The notes under the pieces were generated by a model. It did not search any database, was not told where the DNA came from, and worked only from the letters and a program-made list of their open reading frames with translations. Source: Actinostola sp. cb2023 (Eukaryota; Cnidaria; Anthozoa; Actiniaria; Actinostolidae). From it: a stretch of 64,000 bases of DNA. The translations under genes were made by a program, and so were the position numbers. The stretch covers positions 124,001 to 188,000 of the forward strand of contig JAUJYZ010001347.1 of NCBI GenBank assembly GCA_033675265.1, in the 5' to 3' direction. This document shows positions 21,231-33,600 of the stretch, in pieces (the stretch's first letter is position 1; each line of letters begins with the position of its first letter).

Positions 21231-21555
21231 AAACAAATTCGTTCATGATCACAATTTTGACTGAATATATTTTGTTTACAATTTCTGATACAATTCGCTT
21301 GATGACATGTCTTCATTTTTTGATATTTTGTAGCTTTAGTAAACATACACTTACTACAGTAAAAAAATATGGATTAGGTCACCGAACTAGATTTTCTAAT
21401 CTCCCTTGAGGTCCACCATATTGAAAAGGCCCTACCACAGGCAGCCCACCAACAAAAAGGCATGATGTGCACGATGAAATGATGTGCACGATGCGTAGTG
21501 AAAACACACCACGTGGTTGACTAGAACAGGTAATTTGCATTGCGGTGCTTAATTA

Positions 21556-21601
21556 TGACGTCATTAATAATATCATGACGTCACGCGCAAATATGACGTC
21601 A
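21556..21601 (+). promoter_or_regulatory. Three perfect palindromic CRE sites upstream of a gene start
   Basis: TGACGTCA occurs at 21556-21563, 21576-21583 and 21594-21601, spaced 20 and 18 bp. The cluster is 96-141 bp upstream of the ATG at 21697. TGACGTCA is the consensus site for CREB/ATF and CREB3-type bZIP dimers. That these are promoter elements of the downstream gene is inferred from position only. Confidence 0.7.
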
Positions 21602-21696
21602 TTTCCATTATTGTAACCAGCAGTTAGGTCTACACAAGAAATTCATGTCAATGCATGGGTTAAATTAATTACGAAGTACACTCTATACCACCCGCA

Positions 21697-24600
21697 ATGG
21701 CTGCCTTGAAGTTTTCTGTGGCAAGCGCCATGATTCAAATTTCTCCTACGTTTTTGTCAACGGATTTATTTCATCCTGGAGTGGTCAGACAGAACCTTCT
21801 ATCAGATGGGTAGGTAGTGTACGCATGCAGACTGTTTGTATGCATAGCAGATTTTGTGTTATGGGTTGAATGAATGAATGAAAGGGTCGAAATTTTCCCA
21901 TTTATTTTCCCATTCTTTTTTTCATTTCTTTTTTCATTTTTTCCCCTTTTATTTTTGCATGTCACCGACAGGCCACTATCAAGAAGTACAAATTACTGGG
22001 GTAGCGATGCATGTAAATATGGTGGTGTTGGTAAACTACCAGCTTTGACATTAACATCTATATCTCAAGACCCTGATATTATAGCCAGCAGAAGCCATAG
22101 ACATTACTCGAGTGGAATACACACTTTGTAAGTGAAATAATTGTTCTTTCTTTATTTCAATTTCTCCTTCCTTTCCTCTATCCTCCCATTCTTCCTTCTT
22201 TTCTCACCTTCCTCCCTCCTGTTCTTTCTTCCTCACCTTCCTTTCTGAGTTTCTCACATTCCTTCCTCATCTTCCTTCGTTCCTTTCCTTATTCCTTCCT
22301 TTGTTCTTCTCGTTCTTTTTGTTCTTTTCGTTCTTTTCGTTCTTTCCTTTCTTCCTTCCTCGGATTTCTTTCTTCATCATTTCTTTTTTTTTTAATGTAT
22401 TTTTTATCCTTGCTATCCTAATTATGTTTTATTTATTTGGTAGTTAGATATACACGAATTACATGAGACTCTGTTTCCTCTAGTCACGCACCCTCTCAGC
22501 CTTACATCGTAACCAACCTATCACTGGCTGGCGGCTGTATTAACGATGAACTGTAAGTATAGCAATGTATTCGCCTTGGTGAAAAGAGTACAAATGACAG
22601 AGGTGTGTGTTGGGGTGGGGTGGGGGGGGGGGGGGCGGGGCGGGGGGAGGGGGAGAGAAAGGAAGAAGGGGAGAGGGAATTTGTATTAAAACTATGCAGC
22701 AGGGACCAGACAAAGGTGTCCGTCTTTATGCAGTGTTTACACTTGGGCGTTTTTCTAAGGTATATATATATATATATATATATTAGTATTTATTATTATT
22801 ATTATTTATTATTATTATTTATTATATTATTTTGATCTTTCAGTCTTCCTACACCACTAATAACAAGCATTCAGAAGTAAGTTCCATTGGAAATCAATAG
22901 CATTTTTTATACTTGCAATTTCTTATTTCGTCTGAATTAACTTTCTGTGATACACGAGAGAAATTTATTTATTGAGTCGTAAGCTAAAGGTTGGCTTAAC
23001 ATCCGTGTCCCTTGAGTCAAAGCTGGTTTTCTAGTGTCGATACTTGTCGTGTCTTATACGCGCGGGTGCAATACGTTCGATAAACCTTTTATTTTGCCAT
23101 TTATTTTAAGTTTTTGGTTATTTTTTTATTATGTTTGTTATTCGCGCAAGAGCCCGCGCGTGCGAGCATTTTAAATCTCCGCGCGCGCTCACGCGAAGAA
23201 GTTTTTTATCAATCTAAAAATAGTTTGCAACTGCGTTTGTTCATGTATGACGGTCTATTATTACTGAACGTAAATTAACTCACGTTCTGCCTCAAGTCTA
23301 GCCTGAGACAACATATTAGTCTCAGCTCTCATCGCGTGTTTCACTGACCCCCTGGCGACTGTTTTCTCAGGCTACTCTACCGCAGATCTAATGTCTTTCA
23401 TCTTTGACTGATTTAAACGCTTTAGGGAAACAATGGACAAACAGATGGTACCTGACCACCTTGTCCAAGGTCCATATACAAGTCACATTTGCAGGTTTGA
23501 GGTTTTCCCGCATTTCGATCCAGGAAGAACAGAATTTGATGGTAAGACACTACAGCACGTGACCTCACTCTGTAATATAACACTGCGCATGCGTCAATAC
23601 AGATAAACAACGTTGAAATACATGCAAAACGAGTGTATTTCTGCTTACGTTTGTGGGAGTGCCATAAGGTTTTTGTGGGGTGCTGTGACGCTCATCTCGT
23701 TCCTAGGCTCTTTTCCTTTCCTCCCCAACGGTCGAGAGGAATTGGGGAGGAGAGGAGAGACGCGTCAATGTTTGTACAACAATATATTCCGACAAGATTT
23801 TAAACTATCTTTATCTTTATTTCTGAACATAGTTCCCAGTAAAAGGGCTCTTAAACAGGTAACTAATATGCTTACTTCTCATACTTGTACAAACTACCTT
23901 GTAGCTGCTTTGGAAGTTGAAGGAGGTTTATATATTATCTATTTATCATCTCGTATTTATATTGAGTCACTTTCGTATGAGTGGGAAACCTACGGCACAG
24001 AGTTACGGTCACGGTATGGAATCGAAGACATCTATTCAACCAATCACAGCGCGCACAATCATTGCTCTCAGCCAATCAGAATGCTTGGATACAGCTCGGT
24101 CACCGCACGCACGAACCGTACCGTAACTACTTCCCACTCATACGAAAACGACTAATGTAGGTTTTGTATACACCTATTCCAAATATCGTTGTCCGGGCCG
24201 AAAGCAACAAGCAAGAAGCTGACGACCGCAAACGGGACTTTGGCAATCTCCTAATTAATTTATTTATCTGTGGTACTTGAGAAGTTATCCCTACGAGCGT
24301 TGAATAGCAATCATTTGGAACTATTCGGCCATTTGAAAATGCATGTTGTCAAAATGTCTACGGATGAATAAATGAATAAGGAGAAAGTCCCAATTCCCTT
24401 TGCGGTCGTCAGCTTCTTGCTTGTTGCTTTCGGGACAACGATTTTTGGAATAGGTGTATACGTACTGTCTCTGGGTGTATTTGCTCCTAGGTGTATACTG
24501 TCTCTTGGTGTATATGCTCCTAGGTGTATACTGTCTCTTGGAGTATATGCTCCTTCTGTAATACACATTTATAGTTGACATTCTCAATAAAGATGATACT

Positions 24601-26800
24601 TATATCATATCAGGAAATCAGTCCAGCGACACAAGTGGCACTCGAAGAACTCTCCAACTCAATCTATCGAGAAACAGAATACCAAAAGAATTTTAAACCT
24701 TTAAACATTCAAAGGACAACAACAACATTAGCTGAAATGGAAGACCAACACTTGTTTGTTGATTGCGAAAAAGAGGAGAATGTTGAAGAGGAGACAAATG
24801 ACAAGAAAGAACAAGGAACAGAGGACGATGAGATTGTAAAACCTTCTGTGGAATCAACTAGTACTTCAGAGGAGAAAAGCCAAGAGGGTGATGTTATTTT
24901 GACAAATGAAGAGAAATCCAAACCAGCGTGTGAATCTAAAATAACTAGTGGACTTCTTGCCATTCCGAAGAAGAGTGACAGCGAGCCTAAGAACACGATA
25001 CCATCACCGTATAGATTAGAAAAACGCGCTGTTCGCGAGCTCGAGTACAGAGCGAGGTATAAGATCTCGATGATGTTACCCAAAGTGACGGATTATGGCA
25101 AGAAGAAGACATACGACACACCTCCTAAACTTATAACATTACCCAGAATGCCTTTCGGTGGGACGACTACTTATCGAGGTGCTAGATTAATGCCATCTAT
25201 AGGATTAATGAATGGTGGTATACCGTTGTTCCATCACAGAGAACTTACTTTTATCAAACCAAGATTACCAGCGATGGTTGGAATGCAGTTTAAAACTGCT
25301 GCGCATGCCAAGTAAGTTGTACATAAACATTGCAGGCGCAGGCACAACTCATGCATGCATCGATCTAGCAATTTTAGTTCAGTGTGAATGACGGATGGGA
25401 TGCTGCAAGAGTGATTAGGCTATCTTTAGAACCCAAGTTAACTACGACCAAAAACACTACATTTTTACAATCCAAATTATTTTTGCAATCACAGTACTAA
25501 GTTTTCTTTAGAGTCGATTTCGTATGACTGTGAAAAACCACGGCGCACGGCACGGCACGGTCACGGCACGGATTCATTCGAAATCCTAAATCATCACGGT
25601 CACGGCACGGCACGTCCGTGCCGTAAACTTTTGTTTCACAGTCATACGAAATCTGCTCTAACTGTAGGATCACGACAGCTAGGGTAGAGAGATCAGGCCA
25701 ACTGTACTACATGTAGTATTCTTGCAAACAGTATACACCGAATCGAAATATGGCGACCAATTTGAATAACTATTGTTCTGGACTGACCAACCTCGTGTTC
25801 ACGTGGAAACACAAAAGCGTTTTCACATGAATGAGAGGTTAGTCAGTCAGGAACAATAGTTATTCAAATTGGTCGCCATATTTCGATTCGGTGTATACAG
25901 CTACAGCTAATGTGAGACCGAAAGGGAGCATGGGTAATATTGAATAATATTTCCCATGGTTCGTTTCGGTCTGTTTGGAGTGTTTTTAATTAATTTACCG
26001 ACAACCTTTACTTACACCAGTTTCTCTACTACAGATACCATAGAAACCACCCCGAGTCGATCCCAGACCTCCATCAATCAATCACTGACGGTAAACAACA
26101 CTTCTTTTACGGGATACATGCGTCAATACTGAGATGACGTCATCAACACGTGACCAACGACGACCAATCAAATAATACCACGAAAGCGCGCTAATAAAAT
26201 GCGATCACAAGGATAGCGTGAGTGAACGTACTGTAGTGTGAAGACGGAGGTGACTGTAAGTCATTTAAAATAGCTGTACAAGTTTGCTGCTGGATATCTC
26301 TAGCTCACGAGGTTTTATGTTTTGATCCCGTTGTAAACTGATTAAATAAACTATTTTTTTTTGCTTGAAATATTAAAGTAAACTACATTATTTATCGTTA
26401 ATTGTATTTATGATTATTGCTTATATTACTTGAGAAGTTTACATTCTACTAAACTAGCTTTAGAATGTTATTGAATTAATGAGAAAAACAGCGAGTTTTG
26501 ACGACTTTGTTATGGCTTTCATTCCCTTATGCTGACTTTTTAATTTTTTTTATTGTATATATATTTATTTATAATTTTCTTTTCGTTATGTTCTTTATTG
26601 TAAAAAGCATAGAGACATTGTGTATGCGTTTTTAAGAAATAAATTATTATTATTATTATAATGCTGATTAATATCGGCGTAACTTAGCCGTAACACTATA
26701 TATACAGATGCAATTTTGTTTTGTTTCTGTATTATTTCCAGCCAGCAAAGAGGTCAAAACTAAGCTATTATTTCCAAGCCGGAGGTACAAAGTTAAATAA
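21697..26800 (+). CDS. Uncharacterised 441-aa protein, nine exons
   Basis: I do not recognise the family. Exons read as 21697-21809, 21972-22127, 22484-22552, 22844-22876, 23426-23541, 23833-23858, 24614-25311, 26035-26090 and 26742-26800. All have GT-AG borders and phases that join without a break to TAA at 26798. The N-terminal half is rich in short aromatic and glycine stretches (STNYWGSDACKYGGVGKLP). The middle, about residues 205-270, is a highly acidic E/D/K/S/T-rich low-complexity stretch. The C-terminal part is basic and conserved-looking (MPFGGTTTYRGARLMPSIG, ending FPSRRYKVK). There is no signal peptide or membrane segment. The 26-nt sixth exon is needed to keep frame. Many cilium- and sperm-axoneme proteins have this kind of composition, but that is only a guess. 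The three CRE sites upstream suggest cAMP/bZIP control. Confidence 0.85.
22604..22672. repeat. G-rich low-complexity tract in intron
   Basis: G runs of up to about 17 broken by single C, A or T, within the intron after 22552. It can form G-quadruplexes on the coding strand. It is followed by (TA)n and (ATT)n at about 22760-22830. Confidence 0.7.
23945..24157. repeat. MITE family A, copy 4
   Basis: CTTTCGTATGAGTGGGAAAC and TTCCCACTCATACGAAAACG are inverted ends. The inside again has CAACCAATCACAGCGCGC and CAGCCAATCAGAATGC. Confidence 0.8.
24166..24473. repeat. MITE family F with ~75-bp arms
   Basis: GTATACACCTATTCCAAATA and GGAATAGGTGTATAC are inverted ends. The arms continue through GGCCGAAAGCAACAAGCAAG and CTTGCTTGTTGCTTTCGGG. 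It is immediately followed by a 33-bp tandem repeat. Confidence 0.8.
24464..24555. repeat. 33-bp minisatellite abutting a MITE end
   Basis: About three units of GTGTATACTGTCTCTTGG + TGTATATGCTCCTAG. The unit begins with GGTGTATAC, the terminal bases of the adjoining MITE, so the array may have grown from the element end. Confidence 0.7.
25513..25658. repeat. Palindromic MITE with GCACGG repeats
   Basis: GATTTCGTATGACTGTGAAA and TTTCACAGTCATACGAAATC are inverted ends. The interior is GGCACGGCACGGTCACGG and the complement. It resembles family A in its ends. Confidence 0.75.
25728..25902. repeat. Palindromic MITE
   Basis: GTATACACCGAATCGAAATA and TATTTCGATTCGGTGTATAC are perfect inverted ends. 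The arms run about 75 bp through GGCGACCAATTTGAATAACT. The small related palindrome to the 21043 element follows at 25916-25972. Confidence 0.85.
26594..26662 (+). repeat. Retroposon-type 3' tail with (ATT)n
   Basis: TTATTGTAAAAAGCATAGAG...ATGCGTTTTTAAGAAATAAA followed by (TTA)n. The reverse complement of 38688-38836 shows the same layout, TTATTGTAAAGCGCAT...ATGCGCTATAC...(ATT)n. This suggests two copies of one LINE or SINE tail. Confidence 0.5.
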
Positions 26801-29800
26801 TGATCGTTAAACTAAAGCACGGATTCAATTAACTTCTTCAAATCGTATAACTCAAGTCAGGGTGACAGTTTTAATGTTTCCCATGTACTATTGACCTGGC
26901 GCTATTTACCTAGTTACATCCCAATTCTAAATTACAAATCTCAGCTGGGACATTCTTAGTGGCACGGGCCCGTAACTATGGTAACTATGCTGATGCCATT
27001 GTCGTAAATTAAAAGCCGTTTTAGTTTCAGAAAATGAAAATAGCCGTTGAAATAGAAACATGATGGTTAAATCAGTGGTGTAAAAGCGATGTTTAGTTAG
27101 TGTTAGTTCTGGTAAAAATGATTGTTACCATTTGAACGGAGGTTATAACATAGAAAGATCAACAAAGATTTAAAGCAATTCAATTAATTTTGAAGTGCAC
27201 TAAGATGAGAGTAAGTAGACACGCACGAAACACCCTTCATGACCATACTCAAGGTTTGGTTGATAGCCTTAAAGTTTAGAGTTCAGTGTTGATAAAAAAC
27301 CCTTAGGAAGTGTGATTATAGTGTTTGAAGTAAGAATATTTTAAGACAAATAATACTAAGAGGGAAGGGGTAAGGTAATTATGGCGTTAATACCGAGAGG
27401 GGAGGGGCAAGGAGTCATTACGCTGACACCATTTTCCACACAGACTGAAGTAAGTTTGATGGCACATTGCGTCATTTTAGATATGACTTGATAATTAAAA
27501 AAAGATACATAAATTTATATTTAATTACAATTGGAACTCAATAAACTAATAGGTGGGAGTGACAGGTGTGGGCGAAGATAGGACCCAGGGTACGACCGAG
27601 TCTGTACTTATCGCCGATATATTTTGCACCGATATTGCAACATCTATTGCCCCGTCACTAGCGATGCGTTTTCATTTGAAAATTCGCAAACTTTATTGTC
27701 GCGTCCACACGGCGATGATATCGTTCGTCAAAACACAAACCGTTGAAAGCCGGCGCTCTAAAAAGTGGAGACTTATTTAAAAAGAGGAACTCATCGTGTC
27801 CGTGTGCCTGGACGGGACGTGCCTAAAACGGCAGGAGTTCAGTTTTCATCACATATTTTACCCTGCAAATCTTGTGTAATAATTTCGAGAAAAAGTCTAT
27901 AACTGAACGCAGTCAAAGTGATCAGAACGCAAACATCGATCTCATGCAAGAAGTTGACGCCTAACAGTTCGGAGGATTCGCTTAAAATCGGTTCAAATTT
28001 GCGATAAAAGCATCAAAATTGGCAGTTTGTATATTTGTGGCATTGGACTAAAAATATACTAAAATATCGTCCAAGGTTTTCAGTCACGGTTTTAATAGCC
28101 GCGATATACCGTGATAATGAATAGTCAGTCCAACATCTTTAGCAAGACGAACCATATCACCATCGCAACATCAGTAATTGTATTAATACGAGATCCTTAG
28201 TAGGTTGGCAGATTTAAATAGGACTCAAAAGACTTATGATATATGTCAACAACCCTTGAAAACAACGATTTGTTTTACGCCTGTCAATGACTAATTTGAT
28301 ATCCGTGGGTGCAGGCAGATTATTCGTCTATCCTTTCTGAAATTAGATCAGTCCCAGTGCGCGCGTGGGGTGTGGTATCACATGCTTTACGGGTGATATC
28401 CGGCTACGCTTAGCAACATTCTATAATTACAGCAGAATCCGCCGCGTTCTGCGTTTGATTTTAAGGTTCAAACCTCGCAGTCTTAAATGCTGATCGCGGC
28501 ATCTTGTCTCGTCCGGCTTCGCTCGGGGCAGAACCGGTACCAGAAGAACATCTTCGTCTCTCATTGGATGAGTTTAATGAAAGACTGAAAATCGAAAAAA
28601 ACTGAGAAGATAACTAAGCCGGAACATCTTATAGAAAGCAGAATGTCGTCAGATTGCCTGATCTGTAGCGCGGTGGGTGATCATGTCGACTGAACTAAGA
28701 CCAAAGAGCAAACGTATTGGGAAAAAAACTAGGCAGGTAGCTATAGCTCAGTAGTGTCTACCTCAGAACTTTATCCGAACAGTGCGGTGATGTCAAAATC
28801 TATGTCTCTATCAGCACTATCTCAAGTCCACAAACGCCACAAACCATTCAGTATCCAGCATGCATTCAGTACGGTTCTAGTTTGCACATGGATCACGTGA
28901 CGCCTCGTGACCGATATGAACACTAGTCACGGAACGCCTTCACTTTGTACCATGCACAGCTCTACAAGCCCCACACAGCCATATAATGATGGCACCTTGC
29001 ATGTAGCTAGCTAATTATTTTTGCCTTGAGCTAAGTACGTTACGTTAATTCCGTTCAGTGTAGATTTGTTAAAATGATATTATTTTATGATAAAGACGAT
29101 AAATACTGATTGTTAGGTTATATGGAATCGTTCCTTTCTGCTTGTTGCTATAGGATTTCAGCCGTTTTGATCTTCAAAGAAGTGTTAATCAGTTTTTTAA
29201 TGCGAATAAAGCTATAGACGTCCTAGCAATGGCTATTCTCTTTCCATATAGACCGGCCCCTACTAAAGACATCGAGACTGAAAGGTTTACTAGCTACACC
29301 TTTCGTGTAGTTTGACTCTCCCTGAAATGTTCCGTAGCCGTCTGCTATCATTCACTGTGAGCTTCCTCACTAGCAATGTCCACGTGATACGACCGAACTA
29401 CGAAAACTTTTGAAACCATTTCCTAATCACGTTTCTGCAGGCTGAGTAGAGCTACCTCCTTTCGCTAGTACTGACGTCTTTCATTTGCACAGCCAAGCTG
29501 CATGGCTAGCCTTATAAGTCAGCATCGGTTGAGAGTAATGTATCAGTACAAAACACGAGACCATGAAGCTTAAACACTGATTGTATATGACGCTAGCGTT
29601 TCCATGACAACATACAATCGTACGGAATAACGTTTGAGGCCCTTCTTAGGTCGTTGTGATGATACCAATATTAACCTTTATTTCGTCATTTTCTTTTTCA
29701 TCTCATTTTTTCATGATTTTTTTCATTTTTCCAAAAATTCAAGCAAGTTCCGTTTTGACCGTTTCCGTTGCCTATTATAAAATAACCTTTTTATTGTATC

Positions 29801-30272
29801 TTTATGTCGATTGCATAAATACTAGTAAGACTGTGTTTGAAGACACAGCAACTTCTAGTACACTTCAAAACAAAACTGCTACTGTCGAAATGACTGGCTT
29901 ACGAGATAAGAGTTTTAAACACTTTTTAAAAACGCTAATTAAAATAAGAAATCGTAAAAATGAAAAGATTACTGAAATGAGACTTTGGTTGTCGTGGCAG
30001 CAGCCGGGGCTTCAAAACTGTAATTGTGAAGCCAAGAACTTTGGCACCAAGAAAAGATGGTTACAATTTTACAAAATGTAATTGACATTTTCTGATCTCT
30101 TAAAATTAGAGGGATTTTTTTCTCTCTTTTTTTTTTTCTTTTGGTAATATTGACTGACATGTGGGTGGAAGCGATATGAGGGGGAAAACTCCGTCTATTG
30201 CTTGGTTACATTTGACTGACGATAACAATGTGTTTTATCATATTCAACGATTGAATGATTGAGTGATTTGGA
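26801..30272. other. Intergenic region, no gene recognised
   Basis: Between the 441-aa-protein gene and the CREB3-like gene I see no ORF with exon-like context or similarity, and no clear inverted-repeat element. Short ORFs at 27553-27780 and 29656-30081 lack recognisable motifs or splice context. Confidence 0.5.
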
Positions 30273-30494
30273 CCAATCAGAGCGCATGGACCCTCGGCCC
30301 GATTACACGAATACCAGCCAGCCTTGTTCATCACCTGTGGTAACCAAAGGACTCATTCTGCTCCTGAAAGGAAAATCGATACTATAATTATGACAGCGTC
30401 TTTCAAATTAGCATAATTTATTACGTATTGCCTAATATGGGAGGTGGCTATTCAGCCTATTGTTCTTGGAGTAGGAATCGAGTGTTTTGATTGG
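30273..30494 (+). promoter_or_regulatory. Two CCAAT boxes upstream of CREB3-like gene
   Basis: GGACCAATCAGAG at about 30271-30283 and the inverted form TTTGATTGGTTGATG at about 30487-30501 lie 140-365 bp before the ATG at 30636. NF-Y-type CCAAT boxes are usual in TATA-less animal promoters. Function is inferred from position. Confidence 0.4.
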
Positions 30495-30635
30495 TTGATG
30501 TACGTGCGAGACTTATAACAAACCGGTGAAATAGGTCTTTTCCCAGTTGTGAATCAGACTCATGACTATCTCAACTTAACCCTTAAATATTGCCTTCCCT
30601 TCTCTTTCTCCCTCACTCTCTCCCTCCCGAACGTA

Positions 30636-33600
30636 ATGGACAGTTCTTTAGATCTTAGTATAGTAAAGAAAGAGCCTGGTTTATCGTCTATTTGTCCTCC
30701 CGACTCGGGGATATTTGACACCATGATGCAAGACGACTTTCACGACAATTTCCAATCAATGGTGAGTATATCGTAGTAAATGCACGATTTCTCACGTTAT
30801 CTATAAACACTTTTTCTCGCTTTAAATACTTGATGCTGTCAGTTTAAAATTGCATGTTTTATATTTGTTTCAGCATAACTGCAGTGAAGACGTCCCTGTA
30901 GACTGGCTATCGAGCTTTTTCGATGAAGTTCCTTCGTGTATGGAGCAAACACTGCCAAATTATAACTTACCAGAATACACATCTAATGCTACATTACACT
31001 ACTCAACCAAGAATCACTCTTTAGGCTTGAGTGGGTTAAGTATGGACCCTATGCCAGCCCTTCCAGAGGATTGTTCAAACGAATCATTGTATTGCCCAAC
31101 CCCGACATCAAGGTCGAGGTCTCCTGACTTTGAACATACGAAATCACTGATCACAGACGATGCTAGCGATGATTTAAAGTCAAATCTCTTTGGGAGACAT
31201 TCCTTGTGTCCTCCCTTTGAAAGTGCACAACATAATTTTAACAGTCGTCTTGAAGGATCAGTGATCGATCGAATAAATTCCTTGAATGACACTAAAAGTT
31301 CTACCGTAAAGAATTCGAATGAAGCCGACACAGACATCGGTGAAAGCGAATCAGGTGAGAAACATAAATAGAATTGTATTTGTTTTAATGAATTTTTAAA
31401 AGATAGTAGAATTTTTTGTGAAAGTAAGATTAATCTTTTTGAATAGAATTTTTATCAACAAAACTTTCAACAAAAAACACATGAGGAATATTAAAGTTTT
31501 ATGAGCTTTAGCTTGTATCACAGCGCCAAACACTGGCTTTGTCTATATATCTCGTTCACTCTTCAGCTATTCGATATTTTTTTAGTCCATAATATTGAAA
31601 GCCCTCATTCAAAAGCTCGTTTCAGTAAAATTCAGTTAATAAAGATTACTTTAAAGCTTCAAGTTTAACACTTTCGATTAAGAAATTTCTGGAGAATTAA
31701 ATACAGTGGTAAGACAATAGCGCGATCAATATTTCCTAAAGGTCAAAGTCAGTTCTCGGATTTCTTATAAAAGTGAACAAGGCTTTCTTCATATGTGGTT
31801 ACTGTTACATAGCGTATCCGGTTTACCTCAAAATTCTTTCCGACAATTTCCGATTGTATATGTATTTTTATCACTTTATCCCACGTGAATATAATTGGCC
31901 AATTGAAAGTATTTACAAGCTAAAAATACCAGAAAATACATTTCAGATGTTGATTTCAATTTAGTGAAATAAGCAAGCATATTTTGGTCGGTGCTTTTAT
32001 TTCATGTCAAAAGATCCTTGAATTGTTTCATAATAGAATATTTTAGGATATAAATATAATTTGCTAAGGAAAGCCTTTCTTTCTTGCAACTGTTGTGAAA
32101 AAATCGGAACAATTATCTGGGAATTTTGGATTATTTTACGGCGTCGTAAAAAACTCGTCTAAAAGCTCTTTGATGCACAAGTAACGTAAAACAAACACAG
32201 CTGACGAAATACTTATTATCACATGGACAGTGATGTAGTGTTGTAAAAATATATCCAACCTCGTATAAAGGTAATTGAAAAATTGATGTTCAGTCTATTT
32301 TTTACGATAACTGAGTCATGTCGTTTGTCTTTGTTATATTTTGACAAAGATTACTACCTGTTCTAATAACTGTGGTTGTCATGGCATTGACATGGAATTA
32401 CAAATCACATACAACTCTTGACGTAACTCTTGACGTTAGTTCTGCATTCGTTTGTTCACGTCGAAACCAAGTTCTATTTGAATGACGTATTAATAGTGCA
32501 ATCTAGAAGCATCCATGATTATTTTTGATAAAAATTTTTTTATTAATAATTAATTGTGAAAAATAATAATAAAATATTTTGTTCTGGGTTTTTGTCTTCA
32601 AGTTATTGTAAAAATTAGATTTGTCATTAGTATTAATTAATTAATTAATCTATAAACTTATAAAACAATAAAGCCATGTTACAAAAATAAAATAATGCCA
32701 CTACTGTATTAAAATGAGAAACGTATGATCTACATGTACTATAGTTCTCCAATATAAGGTATTAATGGCATATTTCTATAATCTATTTCTTGTTAAAATG
32801 CTATAAATGCACCCCCATTGTTATAACACATACATGTAGCTAGCGGCAGTGTATAATACTTGTACATTTCTCTTAGGTGATGGGTATTACTTTGCACCAC
32901 TTCCTATCCAGTCAGAATACGCCACGCTCAGACGCTGCACGCAATACAGTAAGCAGCCTCCATCACCTCCTTGCACTCTCTCTCTCTCTTGTACCTCCTG
33001 TTAGTCACTTAAAAGTCTAAAAACAGCTTTGTACATACCTACGTTGATTGATTTGCAGACACCCACTTTAATATGGGGCAATAAGTCTGCATTTTTTGAG
33101 GTTCTCTTCAAGGCCAAAGAGCAACCTTGTTTTGATCATTTGGTGCTCTGTTTCCTGTACTTGTTTTTTCATAGCCAATATGCTTGCTGAAGGTCCGTGA
33201 ATTCTGTTTTCTCTATTTCAGGAAATAAACTTTAAAATCATCTACTAAACTTTGTGTATAAACTGCATAACTTGCATGGCTGTACATGATATTGAACTTT
33301 TAAACCTTTAGGTGACATCCACGGCTTTCTTGAACCATCTTTTTCAAGTATTATTTAAACTATTTCTTAACATTTTAATTAATTAATCAGTCAATAAATC
33401 TTCAATAAAATGATGTAAAGCTGATACCTAAATACTAATAGAATAAATACCACTATTCAGTGATATTCTTGATTATTCATTAGAGTTTGAAGTAAATAGA
33501 TCAATAATTATTACTCTAGTATAAATTTATTAATCAATTCTATGTTATTAGGCTACGATTCAAGTGCACATTCGCCAACAAGCACTACACCAAGCACTCC

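Noticed and set aside
28736..28790. Possible tRNA (AGCTATAGCTCAGTAG)
   Set aside because: Resembles a D-arm only; no B box or acceptor stem follows.
29656..30081. 141-aa ORF upstream of the CREB3-like gene
   Set aside because: Low-complexity, phenylalanine-rich start, no motif, no splice or promoter context.
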